Counted from the first letter of the stretch, positions 7,596 through 15,073 are shown. The stretch is DNA of 21,693 nucleotides from Alphaproteobacteria bacterium (GCA_020851915.1 JADZBT010000058.1:1-21693); one strand, 5' to 3'. Program-made: numbers and translations. The notes: generated from the letters alone by a model not told the origin.

Positions 7596-7862
7596 CTACT
7601 TCTGCTTCACGCCCTTATCGTCCTGCGCGGAACCCAGCGCATAGACGCACAGCTCCTCGAACGACACGCCATTTTCCTGCGAGATCTTGTGCAGTTTCTC
7701 GAAACTGTCCATCACTTCCTGAGGGATGGTTCCGCCGCGCTCCGACGACAACCAGTGCGCCTGATGCTGCAACGGGTGGTTGGCCGGCTTCGGCTCGCCG
7801 ATGTAGATATGGAAAGGCGCCTTCTTCCCGCCAAAATCGCACGGCACGGTAAAGCGTTTCAT
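7596..7862 (-). CDS. DUF2610 family protein
   Basis: This 88-residue protein matches my memory of the DUF2610 family, which I associate with Rickettsiales and some other alphaproteobacteria. The features are an N-terminal MKRFTVPCDFGGKKAPFHIY, a middle LSSERGGTIPQEVMDSFEKL and a C-terminal SFEELCVYALGSA. Its function is unknown to me. It is small and soluble, with two cysteines (Cys8 and one in EELCVYA). The ATG overlaps the stop of the upstream NDUFS4-like gene in an ATGA arrangement, with AAAGGAG six bases before it, so the two genes are translationally coupled. That tight linkage suggests a role near complex I or at least shared expression. Confidence 0.85.
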   Translation of the reverse strand: MKRFTVPCDFGGKKAPFHIYIGEPKPANHPLQHQAHWLSSERGGTIPQEVMDSFEKLHKISQENGVSFEELCVYALGSAQDDKGVKQK

Positions 7863-8179
7863 TTATGCTCCTTTGGTGGCACATAGGCCGTCACCCGGTT
7901 GAACGCGAAGTTGCTGGCGTAGGATTTCGGTTTCACGGCACGCTGTTGCGGTTCCACCACACGATACGTGATTCCATTGCGTTCGGCGTAGGCTTCCGCC
8001 GCCTCCCGGCTGTCAAAACGCAAATGCAGCTCCTGCCGCATATCCGAGGAACCCGTCCACCCCATCAGCCCGTCAAGCGCCTCCGGCGCGGCTGGATCGA
8101 ATTCAACCACCCACTTCCTCCCGGCACGGCCGGATTGCATGGCATTTTTGGTTGGCTGGTAGATCTTTGCAGTTTTCAC
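7859..8179 (-). CDS. NDUFS4-like complex I accessory subunit (ETC_C1 family)
   Basis: The 106-residue product matches the alphaproteobacterial homologue of mitochondrial NDUFS4, an accessory subunit of NADH:ubiquinone oxidoreductase bound near the NADH-oxidising arm. Typical blocks are AKIYQPTKNAMQSGRAG at the N-terminus, LMGWTGSSD (38-46), LRFDSREAAEAYAERNGI (53-70) and KPKSYASNFAFNR (83-95). The start is a GTG, with a GGGAA-like element about eight bases upstream. It is the first gene of a leftward three-gene set and diverges from guaD. No other complex I gene is in the window, so it stands apart from the nuo cluster. Confidence 0.9.
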   Translation of the reverse strand: MKTAKIYQPTKNAMQSGRAGRKWVVEFDPAAPEALDGLMGWTGSSDMRQELHLRFDSREAAEAYAERNGITYRVVEPQQRAVKPKSYASNFAFNRVTAYVPPKEHK

Positions 8180-8192
8180 CGTAATGTTCCCG

Positions 8193-8222
8193 TTAGTATT
8201 TTGTTTCCAAAGCCATTATATT
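8193..8222 (+). promoter_or_regulatory. Possible promoter of guaD giving a leaderless mRNA
   Basis: TTAGTA (8193-8198) and TATATT (8217-8222) are spaced 18 nt. Transcription would begin at about 8229-8231, at the guaD ATG itself, which has no ribosome site in front of it. The AT-rich gap between divergent genes suits a promoter, but the -35 box is poor. Confidence 0.4.
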
Positions 8223-8230
8223 CTACTTTT

Positions 8231-8713
8231 ATGACACGTCACATGCAACCACAGGATTTTATGAAGCGCGCCGTGGAACTCTCCCGCCAGAAGATGCGGG
8301 AAGGCTGCGGCGGGCCGTTCGGGGCGGTCATCGTAAAGGATGGCACGGTCATCGCCGAGGGATGGAACCAGGTCACCAGCCATAACGACCCCACCGCCCA
8401 TGCCGAGGTCACCGCCATCCGGCAGGCCAGCGCGGCACTGAAGAACTTCGACCTGTCGGGATGCGAGATATACACCAGCTGTGAGCCATGCCCCATGTGC
8501 CTAGCCGCCATCTACTGGGCACGCATCGGAACGATATATTACGCCGCCACGCGTCAGGACGCCGCGAACATCGGCTTTGACGATGCGTTGATTTATGACG
8601 AAATCATGTTAGATATATCCAACCGGAAGCTCCCCATGCGCCAGCTCCTGCCCGATGCGGCGGTCGAGGTGATGCAGGAGTGGGAACATAAAGCAGACAA
8701 AATACGTTACTAG
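8231..8713 (+). CDS. guaD: Guanine deaminase, cytidine-deaminase fold (GuaD type)
   Basis: The enzyme converts guanine to xanthine and ammonia in purine salvage. The 160-residue protein has the zinc site of the deaminase superfamily: H57-A-E59, with Glu59 the proton shuttle, and P86-C87-P-M-C90. The phrases GGPFGAVIVKDG, SHNDPTAHAEVTAIRQA and TDAANIGFDDALIYDEI-like text (here RQDAANIGFDDALIYDEI) are those of Bacillus-type GuaD rather than of the tRNA adenosine deaminase TadA, which lacks the C-terminal FDD block. A second ATG at 8243 fits the family start equally well. No ribosome site precedes either codon. The DUF2170 gene follows after nine bases and is probably co-transcribed. Confidence 0.87.
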   Translation: MTRHMQPQDFMKRAVELSRQKMREGCGGPFGAVIVKDGTVIAEGWNQVTSHNDPTAHAEVTAIRQASAALKNFDLSGCEIYTSCEPCPMCLAAIYWARIGTIYYAATRQDAANIGFDDALIYDEIMLDISNRKLPMRQLLPDAAVEVMQEWEHKADKIRY

Positions 8714-8722
8714 CGGGTCAGC

Positions 8723-9145
8723 ATGTCAGTCATCGACGAATATTTTGAGGTATTGAGCGAAGCGGGACGGCGCGAAGACGCCGATTTCCAGTTCTCCGTC
8801 ACCCCCATTCAGGGTGAGGTGGAGGTGCTTCAGGTCACCGTGCGCGGGCGCGAGCGGCTGCCCATTTATATGTCGATTTCCGGCTCGCAACTACTGTGCG
8901 TCGCACACCTGTTCCCCGACGAACGGGTACGCGCCGAGCTGCGCTCTGAGATGATGGAAGCAATGCTGCTGATGAACATCCCGATGCCGCTATCATCGTT
9001 TGCCAAGATGGGCGACCTCTACGTGGTGTTCGGCGCGATGGCCACGGAATCCCCGGTCGAGGACATCCTGCTGGAGCTCAACACCCTCAGCGAAAACTCC
9101 ATCGAAGCCATGAACTCCATGGCCCGCTTCCTGAGCCCGCTGTAA
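8723..9145 (+). CDS. DUF2170 (YjfI) family protein
   Basis: The 140-residue product resembles the DUF2170 family typified by Escherichia coli YjfI. The recognisable blocks are ERLPIYMSISGSQLLC (44-59), MNIPMPLSSFAKMG (84-97), YVVFGAMATESPVEDILLEL (100-119) and NSIEAM near the end. It is soluble and acidic, with no catalytic motif that I can identify. In several bacteria this family is encoded beside PspA-like membrane-stress proteins, but no such gene is present here. It follows guaD by nine bases and converges on ntrB with only three bases between the two stops and no terminator hairpin. Confidence 0.8.
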   Translation: MSVIDEYFEVLSEAGRREDADFQFSVTPIQGEVEVLQVTVRGRERLPIYMSISGSQLLCVAHLFPDERVRAELRSEMMEAMLLMNIPMPLSSFAKMGDLYVVFGAMATESPVEDILLELNTLSENSIEAMNSMARFLSPL

Positions 9146-9148
9146 TAC

Positions 9149-10249
9149 CTACTTCCCCACCTTCGGCAGGAACACACGGAACGCCGTGTGGGATTTCTCG
9201 TTGTCGCAAGCAACGTAGCCCCCGTGATCGTTCGCTATCTTCGACACGATCGCCAACCCCAATCCTTTTCCGTCGAATTTGGTCGTGGAAAACGGTTCGA
9301 ACAGGTGTGGCCGCACGGCCTCGGCGATACCGGGGCCGTTATCCTCCACCGTCACCTCAATGGGAAGGGATAGCGGCTCTCCGCCGCTGGTGTTGCGGAA
9401 CCGATGCCCAATGCGATAGCGCGTCGTGAGCGTTATCTGCCCGTCGGGAATATCCGCCAGCGCCTCGGCGGCATTCTTCACGAGGTTAAAGAATAGCTGC
9501 ACCAGCATCTCGTGATTGCCCCATACCGGCGGTAATGAGGGATCGTAATGCTCCGCGAATATCAGGTTCCCGTTGAAACTCCGCTGCGCCAGCTTCTGCA
9601 CATCGGCCAGCACCTGATGGATGTTCACCGGCTGCTTGTCGAGCGGGCGATTGGATGCGAAAAATTCTACCTGATCGAGCAGGCCGCTGATGCGATCAAC
9701 CTCCTGCTGAATGAGCGTCGTCAGTTTTTGTTGCGCGTCGGCCAGCTTTGGAAAAAGCAGCTGCGCGGCGCCACGTATACCCAGCAGCGGATTTTTTATC
9801 TCATGCGCCAGCATCGCCGCCATCACCCCGGCTGAACGCGTGGATTCCTGCTGCGACTGCTGCTCGCTCAACTGATGCGCGATGGATCGCTCCACGAGGC
9901 AGAGCAACAGCCGATCGTCCTCCTCTGCCATGCGGGCGATCCGCACATGCACCGGCACTCGCCCGATGCGCTCTCCGGTCAGGGATAGTTCATGCTCCAC
10001 GAGAGAGCCTTGCCGGTTGCGGGCCTTATCGAGCAGCGCCAACAACGGAGACTCCGCATGCAGGCGGCTCGCCAGCACCTCGCCCACCAGCTCGCTGCTG
10101 TTGAATAACTGCTCGGCGACAGGGTTGGCATATTTCACCCGGTTGTCCCCCGCCAGCACCAGCAGCGCGAACGGCAGCATATTGCACAGTGACAGGTCGT
10201 CCACCGCCAGAAACGGCAGAGACTCTGTTTTTTTAGCAGGTTTGCTCAT
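9149..10249 (-). CDS. ntrB: Nitrogen regulation sensor histidine kinase NtrB
   Basis: NtrB (GlnL) is the cytoplasmic kinase that phosphorylates NtrC when nitrogen is short and is held in check by PII proteins. The 366-residue protein has an N-terminal PAS domain (about 20-125). The phosphoacceptor His149 lies in MLAHEIKNPLLGIRGAAQLL. The ATPase domain carries the N box NLVKNAAEA (255-263), G1 box DNGPGI (303-308), F box FEPFSTTK (317-324) and G2 box GKGLGLAI (327-334). There are no membrane segments, as expected. It starts eight bases after dusB, the dusB(nifR3)-ntrB order found across alphaproteobacteria. Unusually, ntrC does not follow. Confidence 0.94.
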   Translation of the reverse strand: MSKPAKKTESLPFLAVDDLSLCNMLPFALLVLAGDNRVKYANPVAEQLFNSSELVGEVLASRLHAESPLLALLDKARNRQGSLVEHELSLTGERIGRVPVHVRIARMAEEDDRLLLCLVERSIAHQLSEQQSQQESTRSAGVMAAMLAHEIKNPLLGIRGAAQLLFPKLADAQQKLTTLIQQEVDRISGLLDQVEFFASNRPLDKQPVNIHQVLADVQKLAQRSFNGNLIFAEHYDPSLPPVWGNHEMLVQLFFNLVKNAAEALADIPDGQITLTTRYRIGHRFRNTSGGEPLSLPIEVTVEDNGPGIAEAVRPHLFEPFSTTKFDGKGLGLAIVSKIANDHGGYVACDNEKSHTAFRVFLPKVGK

Positions 10250-10257
10250 AGATACTA

Positions 10258-11268
10258 TCAGTGCAGCGCACTGTCCCGATCGTCAAGACGGGCGGCATAG
10301 AAATCGCGGAGCATGGCTTTCGCCGGTTCCGGATCGGAAAGCTGGTTGAAGGCATGGCGAAATTCCGAAGAATTACGCATCCCCGTGCTGTACCATCCGA
10401 TATGCTTGCGCGCTACGCGCACGCCATTCTCTGCACCGTAGAGCGCCAGCATATCGTCGTAATGCTCCATCACGATGTCGCGCTGTGCTTCGAGTGAGGG
10501 CGCGTCCGGTATCACGCCGGTCTTGAGATACGCAATGACCTGCGACGGGAACCACGGGCGGCCATATGTGCCGCGCCCGATCATCACCCCGTCCGCGCCG
10601 GATTCCGCCAGCGCGCGATCGACGTCCTCCATGGTGGTGATGTCACCATTGACGATAACAGGAAGCGAGGTCGCCTCCTTCACAGTGCGGATAAAACTCC
10701 AATCGGCGGAACCCTTATACATCTGGCAACGGGTGCGGCCATGCACGGTCAGCATCTTGATGCCGGCCTCTTCCGCGATACGCGCCATATTCGGGGCGTT
10801 GAGGTTGTTGTGATCCCATCCCATCCGCATCTTGAGCGTCACCGGTATTTTTACTGCTTTTACAGTAGCTTCAAGAATTTTTGCCGCCAGCGGCTCGTTA
10901 CGCATCAGGGCGGAACCGGCTTCGCCGTTCACCACTTTCTTCACCGGGCAACCGAAATTGATGTCGATGATCTGCGCGCCACGGTCTTCGTTGAGCTTCG
11001 CGGCCTCGGCCATGACCTCCGGCTCGCACCCGGCAAGCTGCACCGAGAACGGGAACTCCTGCGGGGTGGATTGGGTCATACGCAGCGCATTGCGGGTTTC
11101 CAGCACCACCGCCTTGCTGGCGATCATCTCGGATACCACCAATCCCGCACCAAACCGCTTCACCAGCCTACGGAACGGCAGATCCGACACTCCCGTCATC
11201 GGAGCAAGGATGACCGGCTCGTCGAGCGTGACATCGCCTATCGTGATGCTGTTCAGTTGCTTTTCCAT
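10258..11268 (-). CDS. dusB: tRNA-dihydrouridine synthase DusB (NifR3)
   Basis: DusB is an FMN- and NADPH-dependent enzyme that reduces uridine to dihydrouridine in the tRNA D-loop. The 336-residue protein is a TIM barrel with APMTGVSDLPFRRL at 22-35 and the catalytic Cys107 in DINFGCPVKKV. It also has Lys146 in LKMRMGWD, His176 in TVHGRTRCQMYKG, and the FMN phosphate site NGDITT...GVMIGRGTYGRPW (207-239). Length is normal. It heads the dusB-ntrB operon and diverges from ispDF across an 86-base gap. The ribosome site is weak. Confidence 0.96.
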   Translation of the reverse strand: MEKQLNSITIGDVTLDEPVILAPMTGVSDLPFRRLVKRFGAGLVVSEMIASKAVVLETRNALRMTQSTPQEFPFSVQLAGCEPEVMAEAAKLNEDRGAQIIDINFGCPVKKVVNGEAGSALMRNEPLAAKILEATVKAVKIPVTLKMRMGWDHNNLNAPNMARIAEEAGIKMLTVHGRTRCQMYKGSADWSFIRTVKEATSLPVIVNGDITTMEDVDRALAESGADGVMIGRGTYGRPWFPSQVIAYLKTGVIPDAPSLEAQRDIVMEHYDDMLALYGAENGVRVARKHIGWYSTGMRNSSEFRHAFNQLSDPEPAKAMLRDFYAARLDDRDSALH

Positions 11269-11286
11269 CGGTTTCTACGCTATAAA
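11257..11286 (+). promoter_or_regulatory. Possible promoter of the ispDF gene
   Basis: TTGCTT (11257-11262) and TATAAA (11281-11286) are separated by 18 nt and point toward ispDF. The -35 box overlaps the dusB start codon on the other strand, so binding of polymerase here could also affect dusB. Weak evidence. Confidence 0.35.
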
Positions 11287-11354
11287 CTTAAGCAATTTCG
11301 CGGCCTGTATAACGTATTTTGCCGCTTTTTGCCAGCATGTTGAAGGAAGACCCC

Positions 11355-12563
11355 ATGGCCAACGGCCCCACCATCGCCCTGATCGCCGCCGCCGGAAGCG
11401 GGTCGCGCATGGGCGGGGATACCCCCAAACAGTACCTCTCCGTAGGCGGGATGCCTATCCTGCGGCGCTCGGTTCAGGCATTCCTCAACCATCCGGAGGT
11501 GGATGCGGTCTATGTGGTCATCAACCCCGGTTACCGCCGCCTCTACGATCAGGCCATTGAGGGGCTAGACCTGCCGGAACCCATCATCGGCGGCGGCACA
11601 CGGCAGGAATCGGTCCGCCGCGCGCTGGAACATCTGGAGCGCCTGCCCAACCCGCCCTACAAGGTTCTCATCCATGACGCCGCACGGCCCTTCGTCGGCG
11701 CGCGCATCATCAGCGATGTTGTCCACGGGCTTGATGAGAAAAACGCCATCATCCCCGCACTGCCGGTACGCGACACGCTCAAGCGCGTACAATTTCAGGC
11801 CGTGACCGCCACCGTGGAGCGTGCCGACCTGTGGCAGGCGCAAACCCCGCAGGGGTTCCGTTTTTATGAGATTCTCGAAGCACACCGCATCGCCGCCGCG
11901 CAGGGTAAGCAGTTCACGGACGATGCCGCCATCAACGAAAACGTGGATATTGTGGTGCATACCGTGCTGGGTGCGGAGAGTAATTTCAAGATCACCACGC
12001 AGGAAGACCTTGAGAAAGCCCGCCAACTGGTTGCCCAGCGCGGAGAAACACGCGTCGGCAACGGCTTCGACGTCCATCGCTACCTGCCGGTGGAGAACCG
12101 CGTCACTGGACAGGTGATGATCTGCGGCGTTGGGGTTCCCAGCATCTACGCCGTTGAGGCCCATTCCGATGGCGACGTCGGCCTGCATGCGCTGGTGGAT
12201 GCACTGCTGGGAACCATCGGCGCGGGCGACATCGGCGACCATTTCCCTCCCACGGATACCCGCTGGAAGAACGCGGATTCTTCGATGTTTCTCGCCCATG
12301 CCGCGCGGATGGTACGCGATCAGGGAGGCATCATCGGCAATGTGGACGTCACGCTGATGTGCGAAACGCCAAAGATCACTCCACATAAAGAGGCCATGCG
12401 CGACCGTATCGCCAGCATATTGCAGATCGCCCCGCAACGGGTGAGCGTCAAGGCCACCACCACCGAAAAACTTGGATTTCTAGGCCGTGGAGAAGGTATT
12501 GCGGCACAAGCCACCGCAACGGTCACACTCTATGGAGAGCTTGATGAACCCGTCGCCGCCTAA
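11355..12563 (+). CDS. ispDF: Bifunctional IspD/IspF of the MEP isoprenoid pathway
   Basis: The fused enzyme carries out the third and fifth steps of the methylerythritol phosphate route. IspD joins CTP to MEP, and IspF cyclises CDP-ME 2-phosphate. The 402-residue protein has the IspD domain at residues 1 to about 230, with AAAGSGSRMGGDTPKQYL (11-28), LIHDAARPFV (105-114) and TPQGF (164-168). The IspF domain follows with RVGNGFDVHRY (zinc ligands Asp239 and His241), EAHSDGDV (His270 region), IGDHFPPTD and ATTTEKLGFLGRGEGIAA. The ATG at 11355 is chosen because GAAGGAAGA lies just upstream and the family similarity begins there; earlier in-frame ATGs at 11319 and 11337 have no such support. A C/G-rich palindromic element follows the stop. 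Confidence 0.96.
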   Translation: MANGPTIALIAAAGSGSRMGGDTPKQYLSVGGMPILRRSVQAFLNHPEVDAVYVVINPGYRRLYDQAIEGLDLPEPIIGGGTRQESVRRALEHLERLPNPPYKVLIHDAARPFVGARIISDVVHGLDEKNAIIPALPVRDTLKRVQFQAVTATVERADLWQAQTPQGFRFYEILEAHRIAAAQGKQFTDDAAINENVDIVVHTVLGAESNFKITTQEDLEKARQLVAQRGETRVGNGFDVHRYLPVENRVTGQVMICGVGVPSIYAVEAHSDGDVGLHALVDALLGTIGAGDIGDHFPPTDTRWKNADSSMFLAHAARMVRDQGGIIGNVDVTLMCETPKITPHKEAMRDRIASILQIAPQRVSVKATTTEKLGFLGRGEGIAAQATATVTLYGELDEPVAA

Positions 12564-12565
12564 CG

Positions 12566-12676
12566 AATTGCCCCTCCCCCCGCAGGGGGGAGGTTGGGAG
12601 GGGGGCCCCTCTGGCTCCGGCTGTACATGAAGCGCCCCCACCCCACCCCTCCCCCTGCGGGAGAGGGAGCCAAATT
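12566..12676. repeat. C/G-rich palindromic repeat element between ispDF and pgpA
   Basis: Two arms of about 40 nt form an imperfect inverted repeat around a loop of roughly 25 nt (CCCTCTGGCTCCGGCTGTAC and following). The left arm begins TTGCCCCTCCCCCCGCAGGG and contains a perfect nine-pair hairpin (12573-12581 with 12585-12593). The right arm ends CGGGAGAGGGAGCCAA and contains a similar hairpin (12647-12667). The shape and composition are those of small non-autonomous palindromic repeats scattered in many proteobacterial genomes. The start codon of pgpA lies in its loop and the right arm is translated as the first residues of PgpA. Confidence 0.8.
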
Positions 12677-13187
12677 ATCCTTCTGGCATCCCGCCTCGCT
12701 GATCGCGACATGGTTCGGCGCGGGGCTGCTGCCGCGCTGTCCCGGAACATGGGGCACGCTCGCGGCGCTGCCGTTCGGCGCGCTCATCATCCATCAGTTC
12801 GGCATGATGGCCCTGCTCTATGCGAGCATCATACTATTCGTCGTAGGCATCAAAGCCTCGAACATCTACATGGCACGCACCGGCAAGGAACATGACCCCG
12901 GTGAGATCGTCGTGGACGAGGTCGTCGGCATGTGGCTGGTGCTGCTGGTGACGCCTCGCGGCCTGCCCTATTCCGAGCTGGGAGCGTACCTCACCGCTTT
13001 CGCGCTGTTCCGGCTGTTCGACATCGCCAAGCCCTGGCCCATCCGCCTTGCCGATAAGCGTATCAAGGGCGGGTTGGGGGTAATGCTTGATGACGTGCTG
13101 GCCAGCGGCTTTGCGGCGGTGGTACTGATAAGCGCGCTCCTGTGGTTCTATTCCTACTTCTTCACGCTGGCGGATATGCTGGTATAG
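12627..13187 (+). CDS. pgpA: Phosphatidylglycerophosphatase A, N-terminus from a repeat
   Basis: PgpA removes the phosphate from phosphatidylglycerophosphate to give phosphatidylglycerol at the inner membrane. The 186-residue reading has the family signature: FWHPASLIATWFGAGLLPRC, PGTWGTLAALPFG (39-51), the metal-binding HDPGEIVVDEVVGMW (89-103), FRLFDIAKPWPI (128-139) and LDDVLAS (154-160). Hydrophobic stretches at about 55-76, 100-130 and 160-182 fit a membrane protein. Family similarity starts near residue 18. Residues 1-16 (MKRPHPTPPPAGEGAK) are encoded by the palindromic element described above. No ribosome site precedes the ATG at 12627, and the only earlier in-frame start is a TTG at 12594, so the true start is uncertain. 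cinA follows after three bases. Confidence 0.92.
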   Translation: MKRPHPTPPPAGEGAKLSFWHPASLIATWFGAGLLPRCPGTWGTLAALPFGALIIHQFGMMALLYASIILFVVGIKASNIYMARTGKEHDPGEIVVDEVVGMWLVLLVTPRGLPYSELGAYLTAFALFRLFDIAKPWPIRLADKRIKGGLGVMLDDVLASGFAAVVLISALLWFYSYFFTLADMLV

Positions 13188-13190
13188 CGC

Positions 13191-13679
13191 ATGTTCCCTC
13201 CCCCTCTCCTCCTCCTCGCTGAATCGCTGCTGGATCGTTGCCGGCAGGCCGGGCTCCGCATCGCCACGGCGGAATCCTGCACCGGCGGGCTGGTATCCGG
13301 GCTGCTGACCGCCATTCCCGGTTCCTCGGACGTAGTGGAACGCGGCTTCATCACCTACACCAACCTCGCCAAGCAGGAGATGCTGGGCGTACCTGCTTCT
13401 CTGTTCCCGCACCCGGGTGCGGTAAGCGAGGAAGTCGCCATCGCCATGGCAAGGGGGGCGCTCGCCTGCTCCCGCGCGGACATCAGCGTGGCGGTCACCG
13501 GCATCGCCGGGCCGGGCGGCGCTACGGCACAGAAACCGGCAGGGTTGGTGCATATCGCAGCGGCTTCACGGAATGGTGAAATTCTGCACGAAGCGCGCCA
13601 TTTCAGCGGGAATCGTGAGGCCGTGCGGTTGCAATCCGTGGAATCGGCATTGCAATTCCTGACAGAATTAGTTAAGTAA
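13191..13679 (+). CDS. pncC: CinA-family nicotinamide-nucleotide amidohydrolase (PncC)
   Basis: The stand-alone C-terminal CinA domain deamidates nicotinamide mononucleotide to nicotinate mononucleotide, recycling the pyridine nucleotide released by DNA ligase. The 162-residue protein has TAESCTGGLVSG with the proposed nucleophile Ser29, YTNLAKQEMLGV (56-67) with Lys61, and VTGIAGPGGATAQKPAGLVH (102-121). It lacks the N-terminal molybdopterin-binding domain of full-length CinA, and its length matches the short form. It begins three bases after pgpA, so the two are translationally linked; the same pair is common in alphaproteobacteria. Confidence 0.92.
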   Translation: MFPPPLLLLAESLLDRCRQAGLRIATAESCTGGLVSGLLTAIPGSSDVVERGFITYTNLAKQEMLGVPASLFPHPGAVSEEVAIAMARGALACSRADISVAVTGIAGPGGATAQKPAGLVHIAAASRNGEILHEARHFSGNREAVRLQSVESALQFLTELVK

Positions 13680-13707
13680 TCCGCCATTTTATGATAGATT
13701 CCCGGCC

Positions 13708-14637
13708 ATGAACAACAACGCCACACATACACCGCAGGAACGTCAACCGCTCCGCAAGCCGGACTGGATCCGCGTGAAAGCGCCGGTGAGCAAGGAATAT
13801 CAGGAAACGCGCCAGTTGATGCGCGACCTGAAGCTCAATACCGTGTGCGAGGAAGCCGCCTGCCCCAATATCGGCGAATGCTGGCAGAAAAAGCATGCCA
13901 CCGTGATGATTCTGGGCAGCGTCTGCACCCGCGCCTGCGCGTTCTGCAACGTAGAAACAGGCCGCCCCGACCAGCTTGATCCGCATGAGCCGGAGCATCT
14001 GGCGGAATTGGTCGCGGGCATGGGGCTGCACCATGTGGTCATCACCTCCGTTGACCGCGACGACCTCGATGACGGCGGCGCACGCCAGTTCGCCCGCTGC
14101 ATCGCCGAGATACGCAAATCCTCGCCCACGACCACCATCGAAACCCTGACTCCGGATTTTCGCGGCAAGAAGGGTGCGCTGGAGATGGTCATCGAGGCGC
14201 GACCCGACGTATTCAACCACAATATCGAGACCGTGCCGCGCCTGTTCCGCACCATCTGCCCGGGTTCGCGCTATTTCCATTCGCTGCATGTGCTGAAGCG
14301 CGCCAAGGAGATGGATCCTTCCATGTTCACCAAATCCGGCCTCATCGTCGGCCTCGGCGAGGATAAGGAAGAGGTCATTCAGGTGATGGATGACATGCGC
14401 TCCGCCGAGGTAGATTTCATCACCATCGGCCAGTATCTCCAGCCGACCCCGCAGCACGCGCCAATCGACCGCTTCGTAACGCCCGATGAGTTCCGTTATT
14501 TTGAGCGTGCCGCGAAAACCAAGGGATTCCTGATGGTATCGGCCTCGCCGCTGACGCGCTCGTCGTACCATGCCGGGGAGGATTTCGAGCAGATGCGTAA
14601 AAATCGCGAAGCACAGTTGAGCAATGCCGGCGCATAA
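13708..14637 (+). CDS. lipA: Lipoyl synthase LipA
   Basis: LipA is a radical SAM enzyme that inserts two sulfurs into octanoyl groups on lipoyl domains, including that of PdhC encoded nearby. The 309-residue protein has the auxiliary cluster cysteines C47, C52 and C58 in CEEAACPNIGEC. The radical SAM CxxxCxxC is at C73, C77 and C80 (CTRACAFC). The C-terminal RSSYHAGEDF (284-293) supplies the serine ligand of the auxiliary cluster. All catalytic elements are present. It lies 28 nt after pncC and overlaps ratA by 14 nt. The link with the pyruvate dehydrogenase operon across the next junction is functional as well as positional. Confidence 0.97.
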   Translation: MNNNATHTPQERQPLRKPDWIRVKAPVSKEYQETRQLMRDLKLNTVCEEAACPNIGECWQKKHATVMILGSVCTRACAFCNVETGRPDQLDPHEPEHLAELVAGMGLHHVVITSVDRDDLDDGGARQFARCIAEIRKSSPTTTIETLTPDFRGKKGALEMVIEARPDVFNHNIETVPRLFRTICPGSRYFHSLHVLKRAKEMDPSMFTKSGLIVGLGEDKEEVIQVMDDMRSAEVDFITIGQYLQPTPQHAPIDRFVTPDEFRYFERAAKTKGFLMVSASPLTRSSYHAGEDFEQMRKNREAQLSNAGA

Positions 14638-15073
14638 AGAAACGCGACATCTGCCCTATAGCCCCAAGCAACTGTTCGACCTCGTTGCCGACATCGAAAA
14701 ATATCCGGAATTCCTGCCATGGTGCGTGGCAGCGCGCATCACCAAGCGCATGGAGAATATCCTCCACGCCGATCTCGTCATCGGCTTCAAGACCTTCCGG
14801 GAGTCCTATACCTCGCATGTCACGCTGTCGGAGCCCAAATCTCCGGACGGCCTGTACGAAGTCCGCGCGCGGCTGGTGCACGGCCCTTTCTCGCACCTGA
14901 TGAACGACTGGGTATTCCGGCCTGCGAAGAACGGCGGCACGGACATCGACTTCTCCGTCGATTTCAAATTCAAATCCGCCATGCTGGAAGCCATCATCGG
15001 CCAGTTCTTCGACAACGCCATCCACAAGATGGTTACGGCGTTCGAAGAACGTGCGAAGGTGTTGTACGGCTAA
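14624..15073 (+). CDS. RatA/Coq10 family START-like ubiquinone-associated protein
   Basis: This 149-residue protein belongs to the polyketide cyclase/START family whose members include mitochondrial Coq10 and bacterial RatA. In alphaproteobacteria it usually follows lipA. Typical phrases are LPYSPKQLFDLVADIEKYPEFLPWC near the N-terminus (residues 10-34), FKTFRESYTSHV in the middle and IIGQFFDNAIHKMVTAFEERA at the end. Such proteins bind hydrophobic ligands, probably ubiquinone, and support respiration. The RatA toxin role described in Escherichia coli should not be assumed here. The ATG lies within the lipA 3' end, a 14-nt overlap. A palindromic repeat begins immediately after the stop. Confidence 0.9.
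   Translation: MPAHKETRHLPYSPKQLFDLVADIEKYPEFLPWCVAARITKRMENILHADLVIGFKTFRESYTSHVTLSEPKSPDGLYEVRARLVHGPFSHLMNDWVFRPAKNGGTDIDFSVDFKFKSAMLEAIIGQFFDNAIHKMVTAFEERAKVLYG

Noticed and set aside
12523..12790. Two short leftward frames through the ispDF-pgpA repeat
   Set aside because: They translate the palindromic element (PSPAGGGVGWG-type text) and have no conserved content.
13659..13695. Promoter-like CTGACA and TATGAT upstream of lipA
   Set aside because: The boxes are 25 nt apart, too far for a sigma70 promoter; lipA is probably read from upstream.
14624..15073. RatA gene as part of a toxin-antitoxin system
   Set aside because: Only one such gene is present, no antitoxin partner is next to it, and its place behind lipA fits the Coq10-like housekeeping role.
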